This document shows, in pieces, positions 26,836 through 36,989 of a stretch of 64,000 nucleotides of DNA. Position numbers and translations under genes: made by a program. Positions within the stretch are counted from its first letter, which is position 1; each line of letters starts with the position of its first letter. This stretch comes from an uncultured Bacteroidales bacterium (GTDB lineage: Bacteria > Bacteroidota > Bacteroidia > Bacteroidales > UBA932), in the NCBI GenBank assembly GCA_944322715.1, contig CALUPT010000006.1:104345-168344 (forward strand), in the 5' to 3' direction. The notes under the pieces were generated by a model. It did no database searches and had not been told where the DNA came from. It saw only the letters and a program-made list of their open reading frames with translations.

Positions 26836-27912
26836 ATGTTTGATTTCGGTGTAGTAACAAGCTGGATACATGCGCAGCTGACATCCGTGATGCCGGAAGG
26901 TCTGGCTGTGTTTCTTGAATGCGTGGCAATAGGGGTGTGCCTTCTGCTGCTGTATGTGGTGATAGCGATTATCATGATATACATGGAGCGCAAGGTCTGC
27001 GCCGCCTTCCAGTGCCGTCTCGGGCCTCAGAGGGTCGGCAAATGGGGCTCGCTGCAGGTATTCTGCGATGTGTTCAAGATGCTGACCAAGGAGATAATCA
27101 TCATCCGGCATTCGGACAAGTTCCTGTACAATCTGGCGCCCTATATAGTCATCCTCGCATCGGTAATGGCATTCGCCTGCATTCCGATCAACAAGGGGAT
27201 GGAGATTCTGGACTTCAATGTCGGCATACTGTTCTTTATGGCCGCTTCATCCATCGGAGTGGTCGGGATTCTGCTTGCCGGATGGAGTTCCAACAACAAG
27301 TTCTCCCTTATCGGGGCCATGCGAAGCGGTGCGCAGATGATCAGTTACGAACTCTCCATCGGTCTTTCCATACTTACCATTGTGGTGCTGACCGACACCA
27401 TGCAGTTTTCCGAGATTGTGATGAGGCAGGCGGATGGGTGGTTTATCTTCAAAGGGCACATACCTGCCGTGATAGCCTTCATCATCTATCTCATTGCCGG
27501 AAACGCCGAGGTCAACAGGGGACCTTTCGACCTTCCCGAGGCGGAGTCGGAACTGACGGCCGGCTACCATACGGAGTATTCCGGAATGCATTTCGGCCTG
27601 TTCTATGTGGCTGAGTTCGTCAATCTGTTCATTATCTCCAGCATTGCGGCAACCGTGTTCCTCGGAGGATGGATGCCTTTGCACATCCCGGGTCTGGATG
27701 GGTTCAATGCGGTCATGGATGCAATCCCGGGCTTCATCTGGTTCTTTGCAAAGGCCCTGTTCGTAGTGTGGCTTCTGATGTGGATCAAATGGACCTTCCC
27801 GAGGCTGAGGATCGACCAGATCCTGACTCTCGAATGGAAGTACCTTGTGCCGATAGGTCTGCTGAACCTGTTGCTTATGGTCGTAGTAGTCGTTTTCAAG
27901 CTGCATTTCTGA
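26836..27912 (+). CDS. nuoH: NADH-quinone oxidoreductase subunit H
   Basis: 358 residues with eight or nine TM helices. Family hallmarks are MIYMERKVCAAFQCRLGPQRVGKWG split over residues 48-72, the DVFKMLTKE segment, RSGAQMISYEL, NRGPFDLPEAESELTAGYHTEYSG read in two parts (the conserved Glu-rich cytoplasmic loop near the quinone entry), and the C-terminal KWTFPRLRIDQI. It links the quinone cavity with the proton-pumping arm. It starts 13 bases after nuoCD. Confidence 0.97.
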   Translation: MFDFGVVTSWIHAQLTSVMPEGLAVFLECVAIGVCLLLLYVVIAIIMIYMERKVCAAFQCRLGPQRVGKWGSLQVFCDVFKMLTKEIIIIRHSDKFLYNLAPYIVILASVMAFACIPINKGMEILDFNVGILFFMAASSIGVVGILLAGWSSNNKFSLIGAMRSGAQMISYELSIGLSILTIVVLTDTMQFSEIVMRQADGWFIFKGHIPAVIAFIIYLIAGNAEVNRGPFDLPEAESELTAGYHTEYSGMHFGLFYVAEFVNLFIISSIAATVFLGGWMPLHIPGLDGFNAVMDAIPGFIWFFAKALFVVWLLMWIKWTFPRLRIDQILTLEWKYLVPIGLLNLLLMVVVVVFKLHF

Positions 27913-27939
27913 TGTCAGGCGATATAATGTGTTAATGTT

Positions 27940-28380
27940 ATGGCTGGATATATAAAAGGGATTTTCACCGGTCTGGGCTCTCTCCTGACAGGACTGAAGG
28001 TGACTTTCAAGGAATTCTTCACCAAGAAGATAACAGAGCAGTACCCTGAAAACAGGGCGACTCTCAAGATGAACGACCGTTTCTGCGGCGAGCTTGTCAT
28101 GCCGCATGACGAGGACGGCTCCAACAGGTGCATCGCCTGCGGACTCTGCCAGATGGCCTGTCCCAACGGCACGATCCATATAACTACCGAAATGGTGACC
28201 GACCCTGTGACAGGCAAGCCGAAAAAAAGGCTTGTGAAATATGAATATGATCTGGGGTCGTGCATGTTCTGCCACCTGTGCGTGAATGCCTGTCCTCACG
28301 ATGCCATCCGTTTCTCGACGGCATTCGAGCATGCCGTATTCACAAGGGAAAAACTTGTCAAAACTCTGAACAAACAATAG
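27940..28380 (+). CDS. nuoI: NADH-quinone oxidoreductase subunit I (two 4Fe-4S clusters)
   Basis: 146 residues. Two complete ferredoxin motifs are visible, CIACGLCQMACPNG near residue 66 and CMFCHLCVNACPHD near 107, which hold clusters N6a and N6b and lead electrons to N2. The N-terminal amphipathic part (GYIKGIFTGLGSLLTGLKVT) fits the membrane-edge anchor of NuoI. Only one base separates it from nuoJ. No NuoE, F or G lies nearby, so the electron donor of this complex may be other than NADH. Confidence 0.96.
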   Translation: MAGYIKGIFTGLGSLLTGLKVTFKEFFTKKITEQYPENRATLKMNDRFCGELVMPHDEDGSNRCIACGLCQMACPNGTIHITTEMVTDPVTGKPKKRLVKYEYDLGSCMFCHLCVNACPHDAIRFSTAFEHAVFTREKLVKTLNKQ

Positions 28381-28381
28381 T

Positions 28382-28891
28382 ATGGAAATAACTCTCGATC
28401 TCATCGTCTTTATCGTCCTCGCCCTTTTCATTGTGGTGAGCGCTGTCCTCGCAGTGACGACAAAGCGCATACTGAGGGCTGCGACATATCTGCTTTTCGT
28501 GCTTTTCGGCACGGCAGGGATATATTTCCAGCTCAATTATTCTTTTCTCGGGGCTGTACAGCTGCTTGTCTATGCGGGTGGCATGACGGTGCTCTATGTG
28601 TTCTCTATCCTGCTTACTTCGAGCGAAGGAGACCAGGCTGAGAAACTGAAGCCCGGCAAGATGGTGGCAGGTCTGGTATCATCCCTTGCGGCCCTCGGCA
28701 TCTGCCTTTTCGTAATGCTCAAGCATCAGTTCCTCCCATCGAGTTTCGAGCATGGAGAGCTTGCAATGCGCACGATAGGCCATGCCCTGATGTCGACCGG
28801 CAAGGATGGATATGTCCTTCCTTTCGAGGTGATAAGCATACTGCTCCTGGCATGTATAGTCGGGGGTCTTATGATAGCAAGGAAACGATAG
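28382..28891 (+). CDS. nuoJ: NADH-quinone oxidoreductase subunit J
   Basis: 169 residues, five TM helices. The third one has the family pattern QLLVYAGGMTVLYVFSILLT, with the conserved YAG turn near the pi-bulge used in conformational coupling. The last helix (ISILLLACIVGGLMIARKR) is typical. It sits between nuoI and nuoK in the standard order and completes the membrane arm near NuoH. Confidence 0.95.
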   Translation: MEITLDLIVFIVLALFIVVSAVLAVTTKRILRAATYLLFVLFGTAGIYFQLNYSFLGAVQLLVYAGGMTVLYVFSILLTSSEGDQAEKLKPGKMVAGLVSSLAALGICLFVMLKHQFLPSSFEHGELAMRTIGHALMSTGKDGYVLPFEVISILLLACIVGGLMIARKR

Positions 28892-28914
28892 TCAATTTAT
28901 AAAGAAGTTAGGAT

Positions 28915-29223
28915 ATGATACCGATGGAATATTATCTGGTGGTCTCGACTATAATGATGTTTGTCGGGGTGTACGGGTTCCTGACGCGGCGAAACCTGCT
29001 TGCAATGCTGATATCGGTGGAGCTGATACTCAATTCGGTGGACATCAATTTCGTGGTGTTCAACCGTTTCCTTTTCCCGGGGCAGCTGGAGGGGTTCTTC
29101 TTCTCCCTTTTCGCCATAGGCATCAGCGCGGCCGAGACAGCCGTGGCTATTGCCATTATCATAAACATATACCGCAATATCAGGAATATCCAGGTAAAGA
29201 ACCTGGACAAGATGAAGTGGTAA
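28915..29223 (+). CDS. nuoK: NADH-quinone oxidoreductase subunit K
   Basis: 102 residues and three TM helices, the usual NuoK size. Conserved features are the YGFLTRRNLLAMLISVELILNSVDINFV block with the membrane Glu (E in SVELILN) and the second Glu in GISAAETAVAIAI. Both buried glutamates needed for proton transfer in the family are kept. It starts 23 bases after nuoJ and precedes nuoL by 24 bases. Confidence 0.96.
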   Translation: MIPMEYYLVVSTIMMFVGVYGFLTRRNLLAMLISVELILNSVDINFVVFNRFLFPGQLEGFFFSLFAIGISAAETAVAIAIIINIYRNIRNIQVKNLDKMKW

Positions 29224-29247
29224 AACAATAAGGAAAACAGGAAATAT

Positions 29248-31140
29248 ATGGAATATACGATTCTGATACTCTTGCTGCCGTTCCTGAGCTTCATCCTTAT
29301 CGGTCTGCTCGGGACAAGGCTGCGTCCGGTCGTGGCAGGGGCTGCCGGGACTGCGGTGACAGGGCTGGTGGCTGTCCTCAGCTACTGGACCGCGTTCTCC
29401 TATTTCGCTGCAGGCAGGGATGCTTCCGGAGTGTTCCCGACACAGATGCCGTGGAATTTCGAGTGGCTCCCGTTCGGAGGCAGCCTGCAGATAGACATGG
29501 GGATTCTGCTGGACCCTATCTCGGTGATGATGCTTGTTGTCATCTCCACAGTCTCTTTTATGGTCCACATATATTCGTTCGGATATATGAAAGGGGAGAG
29601 GGGATTCCAGAGATATTATGCCTTCCTTTCCCTTTTCACGATGAGTATGCTCGGCCTTGTGGTCGCGACAAACATTTTCCAGATGTATGTCTTCTGGGAA
29701 CTTGTAGGAGTCAGCTCATACCTGCTTATCGGGTTCTACTATACGAAGCCTGAGGCTGTTTCCGCTTCCAAGAAAGCATTTATCGTCACAAGGTTCGCTG
29801 ACCTCGGCTTCCTTGTTGGAATTCTGGTTTACGGGTTCTATACCGGGACATTCTCTTTCAGCCCGGATGCTCCGGCTCTCGGTGCGGCAAAGACTGTGCT
29901 CCCTCTCGCCCTCGGGCTGATGTTCATCGGAGGAGCCGGCAAGAGCGCCATGTTCCCCCTGCATATCTGGCTCCCGGATGCTATGGAAGGCCCGACACCT
30001 GTGTCCGCCCTCATCCATGCCGCAACGATGGTCGTGGCAGGAGTCTACCTCGTCGCAAGGATGTTCCCTCTGTTCATCGGCTATGCTCCGGATGTCCTCC
30101 ATGTCATTGCATACGTGGGTGCGTTCACCGCCTTGTATGCGGCGACGGTAGCGTGTGTGCAGACAGACATAAAGAGGGTCCTTGCCTTCAGTACCATATC
30201 GCAGATAGGATTCATGATGGTGGCTCTCGGGGTATGTACTTCTTCCGACCCTCACGCAGGCGGTCTGGGATATATGGCTTCGATGTTCCACCTTTTCACC
30301 CACGCGATGTTCAAGGCTCTCCTCTTCCTCGGGGCAGGATGCATAATCCATGCGGTGCACTCCAACGAGATGTCTGCGATGGGAGGACTGAGGAAATATA
30401 TGCCCGTGACGCACATTACATTCCTTGTCGCATGTCTTGCGATAGCCGGAATATGGCCTTTGAGCGGCTTCTTCTCCAAGGATGAGATTCTGGCGGCATG
30501 TTTCGGGTTCAGTCCGGTCATGGGTTGGGTTATGACTGCGATTGCAGGACTTACCGCATTCTATATGTTCCGCCTTTATTACAATATATTCTGGGGTAAG
30601 GAGAACAGGGAACTCCATACGGCGCATACCCCTCACGAGGCTCCGAAAACTATGACCGTGCCATTGATATTCCTTGCCGCCGTCACTCTTGCCGCAGGCT
30701 GGATCCCGTTCGGGGAGTTCGTCAGCAGTAACGGCCAGGCATATCATATCCATATCGACTGGAGCGTGGCCGCAGTGAGCCTTTGCGTTGCCGTGGCCGG
30801 AATCGCCCTTGCAACCTGGATGTATTTCAGAGAAGACAGGAAAGTGGCGGACAGCCTTGCGGAGAAGTTCAGCGGACTGCACAAGGCGGCCTATCACAGG
30901 TTCTATATAGATGAGATATACCAGTTCATAACGCACAGGATAATATTTGCCTGCATCTCCACTCCAGTGGCATGGTTCGACAGGCATATTGTCGACGGGT
31001 TCATGAATATGCTTGCCAAAGGGACAGAATGCTCATCCTGGGCTATCCGCTATATCCAGAGCGGAAATATCCAGAAGTACTGCATCTGGTTCCTCGGTGG
31101 AGTGCTCTGCCTTGCCGTCATTCTTCTGCTGGTATTTTGA
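29248..31140 (+). CDS. nuoL: NADH-quinone oxidoreductase subunit L
   Basis: 630 residues, antiporter-like distal pump subunit with about 16 TM helices. Visible family blocks are FLSFILIGLLG, DPISVMMLVVISTVSFMVHIYS, FWELVGVSSYLLIGF (conserved Glu), FLVGILVYG, KSAMFPLHIWLPDAMEGPTPVSALIHAATMVVAGVYL in parts (Lys and His of the proton path), QTDIKRVLAFSTISQIGFM and GCIIHAVHSNEMSAMGGL. The C-terminal part holds the long lateral helix region and ends in a final TM (FLGGVLCLAVILLLVF). No break is seen. Confidence 0.96.
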   Translation: MEYTILILLLPFLSFILIGLLGTRLRPVVAGAAGTAVTGLVAVLSYWTAFSYFAAGRDASGVFPTQMPWNFEWLPFGGSLQIDMGILLDPISVMMLVVISTVSFMVHIYSFGYMKGERGFQRYYAFLSLFTMSMLGLVVATNIFQMYVFWELVGVSSYLLIGFYYTKPEAVSASKKAFIVTRFADLGFLVGILVYGFYTGTFSFSPDAPALGAAKTVLPLALGLMFIGGAGKSAMFPLHIWLPDAMEGPTPVSALIHAATMVVAGVYLVARMFPLFIGYAPDVLHVIAYVGAFTALYAATVACVQTDIKRVLAFSTISQIGFMMVALGVCTSSDPHAGGLGYMASMFHLFTHAMFKALLFLGAGCIIHAVHSNEMSAMGGLRKYMPVTHITFLVACLAIAGIWPLSGFFSKDEILAACFGFSPVMGWVMTAIAGLTAFYMFRLYYNIFWGKENRELHTAHTPHEAPKTMTVPLIFLAAVTLAAGWIPFGEFVSSNGQAYHIHIDWSVAAVSLCVAVAGIALATWMYFREDRKVADSLAEKFSGLHKAAYHRFYIDEIYQFITHRIIFACISTPVAWFDRHIVDGFMNMLAKGTECSSWAIRYIQSGNIQKYCIWFLGGVLCLAVILLLVF

Positions 31141-31167
31141 TGTAATTAAAGAAACAGACATTAAATT

Positions 31168-32652
31168 ATGAACATATTGTCACTTTTTCCTGCCATTCCC
31201 CTTCTTATGATGCTGGGACTTTGGATATCCAGGAACACAAAACAGATACATGCCGTGATGGTGGCAGGATCTTCCGCGCTGCTGGCTCTTTCGGTGTATC
31301 TGGTCTTCGCTTTCCTCGGTATGAGGGCGGCGGGGAATACGGCAGAGATGCTTTTCACCGACAGCCTTGTCTGGTATGCCCCTCTGAATATCCATTACTC
31401 GGTAGGAGTGGATGGGATTTCGGTAGCCATGCTGCTGCTGTCATCCATCATAGTGTTCACGGGCACTTTCGCCTCGTGGCAGATGAAGACCGATGTCAAG
31501 GAATTCTTTATGTGGTTCTGCCTGCTGAGCGTCGGGGTCTTCGGATTCTTCATATCCATCGACCTGTTCACTATGTTCATGTTCTATGAGGTGGCTCTGA
31601 TTCCGATGTATCTCCTGATAGGCGTATGGGGGACAGGCCGCAAGGAATATTCAGCCATGAAACTGACTCTGATGCTGATGGGCGGATCCGCTCTGATCCT
31701 GATAGGTATCCTCGGCATCTATTTCGGTTCAGGCGCTACAACCATGAATATCCTCGAGATTGCGGCCCTGCACAATATACCTGTAGAGATGCAGAGGGTA
31801 TGGTTCCCGATTGTATTCATCGGCTTCGGAGTGCTCGGCGCCCTGTTCCCGTTCCATACGTGGAGTCCTGACGGCCATGCCTCCGCGCCTACCGCCGTGT
31901 CCATGCTCCATGCAGGGGTGCTTATGAAACTTGGCGGCTACGGCTGTTTCCGTATCGCGATGTATCTTCTTCCCGAAGCCGCCCAGGAACTCAGCTGGAT
32001 ATTCATTATCCTCACTACCATTTCCGTCGTCTATGGGGCGTTCTCTGCCTGCGTGCAGACAGACCTCAAGTATATCAATGCATATTCTTCAGTGTCACAT
32101 TGCGGTCTGGTGCTTTTCGCCATCCTGATGATGAATGCCACGGCAGCGACCGGAGCCGTGCTCCAGATGCTGAGCCACGGTCTTATGACAGCCCTGTTCT
32201 TCGCCCTTATCGGCATGATATACGGAAGGACGCACACCAGGGACATCCGGGAGCTGAACGGGCTTATGAAGATAATGCCTTTCCTTTCAGTCTGCTATGT
32301 CATAGCCGGTCTTGCAAACCTTGGACTGCCGGGACTCAGCGGTTTCGTGGCGGAGATGACCATTTTCAACGGAGCGTTTATGAACAGCGACACATTCCAC
32401 AGGGTGGTCACCATCATAGCCTGCACCTCGATTGTCATCACGGCCGTCTATATCCTGCGTCTTGTGGGCAAGATTCTGTACGGAACATGCACCAATCCTG
32501 AGCACCTCAAGCTCACGGATGCGACATGGGATGAGAAACTGGCGGTAGTCGTGCTGATTGTGGCTGTCGCCGGACTGGGTCTGGCTCCTATGTGGGTCAG
32601 TGACATGATAAACGACAGCGTGTTACCGATAATATCACACATTTTGAACTGA
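31168..32652 (+). CDS. nuoM: NADH-quinone oxidoreductase subunit M
   Basis: 494 residues, second antiporter-like subunit. Family blocks are [38 protein letters not shown] (conserved Glu), [33 protein letters not shown] in parts, [19 protein letters not shown] (Lys) and [11 protein letters not shown]. Length and order are normal. It starts 28 bases after nuoL and is one base away from nuoN. Confidence 0.96.
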   Translation: MNILSLFPAIPLLMMLGLWISRNTKQIHAVMVAGSSALLALSVYLVFAFLGMRAAGNTAEMLFTDSLVWYAPLNIHYSVGVDGISVAMLLLSSIIVFTGTFASWQMKTDVKEFFMWFCLLSVGVFGFFISIDLFTMFMFYEVALIPMYLLIGVWGTGRKEYSAMKLTLMLMGGSALILIGILGIYFGSGATTMNILEIAALHNIPVEMQRVWFPIVFIGFGVLGALFPFHTWSPDGHASAPTAVSMLHAGVLMKLGGYGCFRIAMYLLPEAAQELSWIFIILTTISVVYGAFSACVQTDLKYINAYSSVSHCGLVLFAILMMNATAATGAVLQMLSHGLMTALFFALIGMIYGRTHTRDIRELNGLMKIMPFLSVCYVIAGLANLGLPGLSGFVAEMTIFNGAFMNSDTFHRVVTIIACTSIVITAVYILRLVGKILYGTCTNPEHLKLTDATWDEKLAVVVLIVAVAGLGLAPMWVSDMINDSVLPIISHILN

Positions 32653-32653
32653 T

Positions 32654-34099
32654 ATGGATATGGAAATCGATTTTTCTGGAGTACTCACCTGTATGCACAC
32701 CGAGATTTCCCTTGTGGCGGTGATTGTGGTTGCGTTCCTGTATGACCTGTTCGCAGGGAAGCGGGGGCGGGAGATTTTCCATCCTTTTATGTGTATCCTT
32801 ATGCTGCTGTTCATAGCGGCGAATATAGTCCCTTTCCCTAATGAGGATGGGGAGCTTTTCGGAGGAATGTACCTGTATAAGCCGGTCTACGGTATTGTAA
32901 AGAGCATTCTTGCCATAGGGACACTTATCGTCTTCCTGCAGTCGGATGCCTGGCTCAGCAGGGAGGACACTTCATTCAAGAGGGGTGAATTCTATGTACT
33001 GACCCTGTCTACCCTGCTCGGAATGTATTTCATGATCAGTGCGGGCCATTTCCTGATGTTCTTCATAGGGATGGAGCTTGCGACCGTGCCGATGGCATGC
33101 CTTGTCGCCATAGACAAATACCGGCACAATGCGGCCGAGGCCGGAGCGAAATTCATTCTGACGGCTCTTTTCTCAAGCGGACTGATGCTGTATGGAATAT
33201 CATTCTTCTACGGGACAGCGGGCACCCTTTATTTCAGCGACATGGCTTCCCGGATAGACGGAAGCGCATTGCAGATCATGTCCCTGGTCTTCTTCTTCGC
33301 AGGTCTCGGCTTCAAGATTTCCCTTGTGCCGTTCCATCTCTGGACTGCCGATACATACCAGGGGGCTCCGACCAATGTGACATCCTACCTTTCCGTCATA
33401 TCCAAGGGCGCCGCTGCGTTCACCCTCATGGTGGTGCTGGTCAAGGTGTTCGGAAACATGGTCGAGCAGTGGCAGCTTATGCTCTATATAGTCATAGTCC
33501 TGAGTATCACCGTGGCGAACCTGTTTGCCATCAGACAGAAGGATCTCAAGCGGTTCCTCGCCTTCTCATCCATTTCACAGGCCGGATACATAATGCTTGC
33601 AGTCATCAGCGGCACCCCTTACGGGATGACGTCGCTGATTTTCTATGTGCTCATCTACATGGTGGCGAACCTTGCGGCATTCGGAGTCATATCTTCCGTG
33701 GAGCAGCACAGCGGCGGCAAGGTGGGGCTGGATGACTACAACGGTCTCTACAGGACCAACCCCAAGCTCGCCGTGACTATGACGCTTGCCCTGTTCTCCC
33801 TTGCGGGAATCCCGCCGTTTGCGGGATTCTTCTCGAAGTTCTTCATCTTCGCAGCCGCATTCGAGGAAGGATTCCACGTCCTGGTGTTCATAGCATTGAT
33901 AAATACGGTGATTTCACTCTATTATTATCTGCTCGTGGTCAAGGCGATGTTCATCACCCCGAATGACAGTCCGATACCGGCTTTCCGCAGCGATGCCGGC
34001 ACCCGCATCAGCCTGGTGCTCTGCCTTGCCGGAGTGCTTGTGATCGGCCTTGCCAGCGCAGTCTTCGACGGCATCGGCCTCTTCTCCTTCGGGCTGTAG
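32654..34099 (+). CDS. nuoN: NADH-quinone oxidoreductase subunit N
   Basis: 481 residues, third antiporter-like subunit and last gene of the operon. Blocks seen are [18 protein letters not shown] (conserved Glu), [37 protein letters not shown] in parts (Lys/His path), [23 protein letters not shown] and [16 protein letters not shown]. Only 11 bases separate its stop from the convergent sulfatase stop at 34111, and I see no good hairpin there, so transcripts may overlap. Confidence 0.96.
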   Translation: MDMEIDFSGVLTCMHTEISLVAVIVVAFLYDLFAGKRGREIFHPFMCILMLLFIAANIVPFPNEDGELFGGMYLYKPVYGIVKSILAIGTLIVFLQSDAWLSREDTSFKRGEFYVLTLSTLLGMYFMISAGHFLMFFIGMELATVPMACLVAIDKYRHNAAEAGAKFILTALFSSGLMLYGISFFYGTAGTLYFSDMASRIDGSALQIMSLVFFFAGLGFKISLVPFHLWTADTYQGAPTNVTSYLSVISKGAAAFTLMVVLVKVFGNMVEQWQLMLYIVIVLSITVANLFAIRQKDLKRFLAFSSISQAGYIMLAVISGTPYGMTSLIFYVLIYMVANLAAFGVISSVEQHSGGKVGLDDYNGLYRTNPKLAVTMTLALFSLAGIPPFAGFFSKFFIFAAAFEEGFHVLVFIALINTVISLYYYLLVVKAMFITPNDSPIPAFRSDAGTRISLVLCLAGVLVIGLASAVFDGIGLFSFGL

Positions 34100-34110
34100 C
34101 GGCGTGACTG

Positions 34111-35787
34111 TCACCTGTCTTTGTAGACTTTGAAGTCTTTGCGGCGGTTCTGGTTATATGTGTTCCAGAACGCAGGGAAATAGAGCACATCGCATCGGTC
34201 GGCCCATTCGAAATATGCCTTTTCCAGTTCCGCCGCTTTTTGAGGGTATCTGTCGATCAGGTTGTGCTGCTCGGTGCGGTCTTTCCTGATATTGTACAGT
34301 TCCCATTCATCCTGACGGCAGTTTGCCGAGACGAGTTTCCAGTCTCCGTGACGTATCATCCTGTTGCCTTCATGTTCGGCATAGATGTACCTGTCAGGCA
34401 ATTTCTTCCCATCCAGCACCGGAAGCAGGGAGACTCCTTCTGAAGGAAGTATGTCGCGTCCCCGATAGCGCACGGGATATGTTGTCCCGGCAAGTTCGGC
34501 ACAGGTAGACATTATGTCGATGAACTGTGCCGGCTGATATGATATGCTTCCTTTCCTGCGTACATGGTCTCCCCACGATATTATGCAAGGTGTGGAAATT
34601 CCCCCTTCATGGCAATAATGCTTGTACAGTGTAAAAGGCGTGCAGCCGACATTGGCCCAGCCCGTGCCGTAATGGTGATAGGTCCCCGGCTGTCCCATTT
34701 CATCGAGTTCTTCTCCGGTATGGATATGATATTCCAGACCTGTCCTGCCGTCAAAGCCGAACTGATGCCATTCTGCGCAGGCTCCGTTGTCGGACATGAA
34801 TATAATGAATGTATTGTCCAGTTCTCCGTTAGCCCTCAAACAGTCAAATACCCGTCCGATATTCCTGTCCATTATATCCACCATCGCTGCAAAAACCGAC
34901 ATTCTCCTGGCAAGGTCTGTCTGTTCTTCTGCCGTGAGGGAATTCCATGCGGGCAGAGGATAGCTTTCATCCATATACAGACTTTCCGGGACTATTCCTC
35001 GAGGACTAAGGTCCGGATGTCCCTGCAGCAGGCCGGAACGGGCAATGCGTTCCCATCTCTGATCCCGTATCACATCCCAGCCTTTCAGATAGGTATCCAT
35101 ATATTTGTCTATGACATCTTTCGGTGCATGTAGGGGAAAATGCGGCGCATTATAGGCAAGATACAGGAAGAACGGCTTGTTTCCCTCCCTTGCCTGGCCT
35201 ATAAAATCGATCGCGTAATCCGTAATGGCTACCGTGGAATAGAATTCTCCGTCTGCATACTCCCTTTCAGGCCTGCCTTCAGGCAATCTTCTGTAGACAT
35301 CCGGATTCCAGAAAGAATCAAAACCGTGAAGCAGACCGTAATATTCCTGAAATCCTCTCCTGATCGGATTCGATCCGTTGCCGAGATGCCATTTCCCTGA
35401 CATGGCCGTAAAGTAACCGGCATCGGCAAGGACTTCCGCTATAGTCACATTATCTGAATCCGATCTGAATCCGGAATATCCGCGCGGCCATTTCGGACGG
35501 GATACGTCCATGTGTCCCAGTCCGGTTTGATGAGGATACAGCCCGGTAAGCAGATTGGCCCTCGACGGGCAGCTTCTTGCACTGTTGTACATTTGTGCCA
35601 TTCGTATCCCGTTTTCGGCAAGACTGTCCAGAACAGGGGTCATTATCTCCCCTCCATAGCAGCCGAGGTCCGAGAATCCGAGGTCATCGGCAAGAATTAC
35701 AAGAATGTTGGGACGTTCGTCCTGTGCGGCAGCAGCCGTGGCGAGAGCCATGCAGCCGGCAGCTGACAGTAATGCGTGTCGTTTCAT
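34111..35787 (-). CDS. S1-family sulfatase, serine-type active site
   Basis: 558 residues, secreted (signal ending near AAAAQ). Metal-binding NILVILADDLGFSDLGCYG lies at residues about 27-45. The activation motif is SARSCPSRANLLTGLYPHQTG; aligned to (C/S)-x-P-x-R-xxx-LTG, the modified residue is Ser 72, so maturation to formylglycine needs an anaerobic (anSME) maturase, none of which is in the window. Further marks are the GKWHLG block, HDNG-like FMSDNGACAEW and WKLVSANC. In glycan loci such enzymes remove sulfate esters from the polysaccharide. The ATG overlaps the GH43 stop by ATGA, so it is coupled to it as third gene of the minus arm of PUL 2. Confidence 0.92.
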   Translation of the reverse strand: MKRHALLSAAGCMALATAAAAQDERPNILVILADDLGFSDLGCYGGEIMTPVLDSLAENGIRMAQMYNSARSCPSRANLLTGLYPHQTGLGHMDVSRPKWPRGYSGFRSDSDNVTIAEVLADAGYFTAMSGKWHLGNGSNPIRRGFQEYYGLLHGFDSFWNPDVYRRLPEGRPEREYADGEFYSTVAITDYAIDFIGQAREGNKPFFLYLAYNAPHFPLHAPKDVIDKYMDTYLKGWDVIRDQRWERIARSGLLQGHPDLSPRGIVPESLYMDESYPLPAWNSLTAEEQTDLARRMSVFAAMVDIMDRNIGRVFDCLRANGELDNTFIIFMSDNGACAEWHQFGFDGRTGLEYHIHTGEELDEMGQPGTYHHYGTGWANVGCTPFTLYKHYCHEGGISTPCIISWGDHVRRKGSISYQPAQFIDIMSTCAELAGTTYPVRYRGRDILPSEGVSLLPVLDGKKLPDRYIYAEHEGNRMIRHGDWKLVSANCRQDEWELYNIRKDRTEQHNLIDRYPQKAAELEKAYFEWADRCDVLYFPAFWNTYNQNRRKDFKVYKDR

Positions 35788-36980
35788 TTTTTCAGATCAA
35801 AACTGTGGTTGGGGGCAAAACGCCCGTTTTCGTATATCATAGGTATAAGTCCCGGCCGACATGTAGTCTCATATTCGGCTGCCTGGGCTCCGCGAGGGTT
35901 GAAGAACATGGTAGCCCACCAGTTCCCGTCCCTGTCCCGGAACAGATTGTTGTGCCCTGCACCTGTCGCGGCATTGTATCTTTCCCCATACGGGCCATAG
36001 ACATTGTCCGCTACGGATATGATGCAGTCGTAGCTGTACCTCGTCTTTTGGGACGTCACCCCGGACTTCTCTACGTAGGTATCCCCATCATTTGTCCTGT
36101 GCGACCAGATGGCCTGGACCAGATGGTATTTCCCCTGATATTTGAAGATAAAAGCGCCTTCTATATACGGTTCCGGATCGTACGGGGTCTCTTTCAGAAG
36201 CCGCAATTCTTCCGCAAAACCGCTCATGTCCTCTTTCATCCTTGCAATATAATGATTATGTCCCACAAAATACACGGTCCCGTCCTCATCTTCGAACAGA
36301 CTTCCATCGATATTAGGGAACAGAGGCCCGTCCGAATTTGCTTCTATGTTTACATACGGACCTTCCGGACGTCCGGTAGTACTTTTCAATATGAACGACC
36401 CTTTGCCGGACGCTGAATCATTGAGACAGGCGACAATGAACCAGTTCCCGACACTCTCGATATAATGGAGTTCAGGAGCCCATACTGCCCTGAACCAGTT
36501 GTCCATAGGATCTCCGTTGATGGATTTTCTGGCATATTTCTCGTCATCGGCATATATGCGGGGTTCCTTCTGCCATGTTCCGTCATCATCGAGGGACCAG
36601 ATACGGCCGAGGGCATCCCATTCCTTCAGATCCGCAGACCTCCACAGGTATAACCCGTCATTCCAGTCCCAGCAATGTCTCTGTCCCGGAAATATTCTGT
36701 CAGGATCGGCTGTAGTTCCTGTCATATAATAATATCCATCCGGCCCCAAAGTTACGTATGTGTCTCTCATCCAGCAATCGAACGCCGGTCTCACGAATTC
36801 AGGGACTCTCAAGGCCTCATCTCGTGTGTCTGCCGAACCGTAGGCAGGGAGTGTGGTTGCACGGAAGGCCGGTTCATGTGGCATTGGTTGTGCGCGTCCA
36901 TCCGTCTTTGCCGTCGATTCTCCATGGACTGCAAGGCCCGCCAGCAAGCAGGCGATAATAAGAATAACTCTGTTTTCCAT
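35784..36980 (-). CDS. GH43-like glycosidase
   Basis: 398 residues with a signal peptide (MENRVILIIACLLAGLAVHG). The five-bladed propeller marks are MRDTYVTLGPDGYYYMTGT (Asp as general base, near residue 73), a middle LFPNIDGSLFEDEDGTVYFVG segment (transition-state Asp) and YIEGAFIFKYQGKYHLV (Glu as general acid, near residue 270). GH43 enzymes act mostly on arabinose, xylose or galactose linkages; the exact subfamily is not clear. It sits between GH51 (nine bases upstream) and the sulfatase, which it overlaps. Confidence 0.82.
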   Translation of the reverse strand: MENRVILIIACLLAGLAVHGESTAKTDGRAQPMPHEPAFRATTLPAYGSADTRDEALRVPEFVRPAFDCWMRDTYVTLGPDGYYYMTGTTADPDRIFPGQRHCWDWNDGLYLWRSADLKEWDALGRIWSLDDDGTWQKEPRIYADDEKYARKSINGDPMDNWFRAVWAPELHYIESVGNWFIVACLNDSASGKGSFILKSTTGRPEGPYVNIEANSDGPLFPNIDGSLFEDEDGTVYFVGHNHYIARMKEDMSGFAEELRLLKETPYDPEPYIEGAFIFKYQGKYHLVQAIWSHRTNDGDTYVEKSGVTSQKTRYSYDCIISVADNVYGPYGERYNAATGAGHNNLFRDRDGNWWATMFFNPRGAQAAEYETTCRPGLIPMIYENGRFAPNHSFDLKK

Positions 36981-36989
36981 TATAAAAAA

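Noticed and set aside
27247..28536. 429-codon minus-strand open frame within nuoH-nuoI
   Set aside because: Antisense of conserved complex I genes, His/Arg-rich and without a domain.
29716..30987. 423-codon minus-strand open frame within nuoL
   Set aside because: Antisense shadow of a well-supported membrane protein gene.
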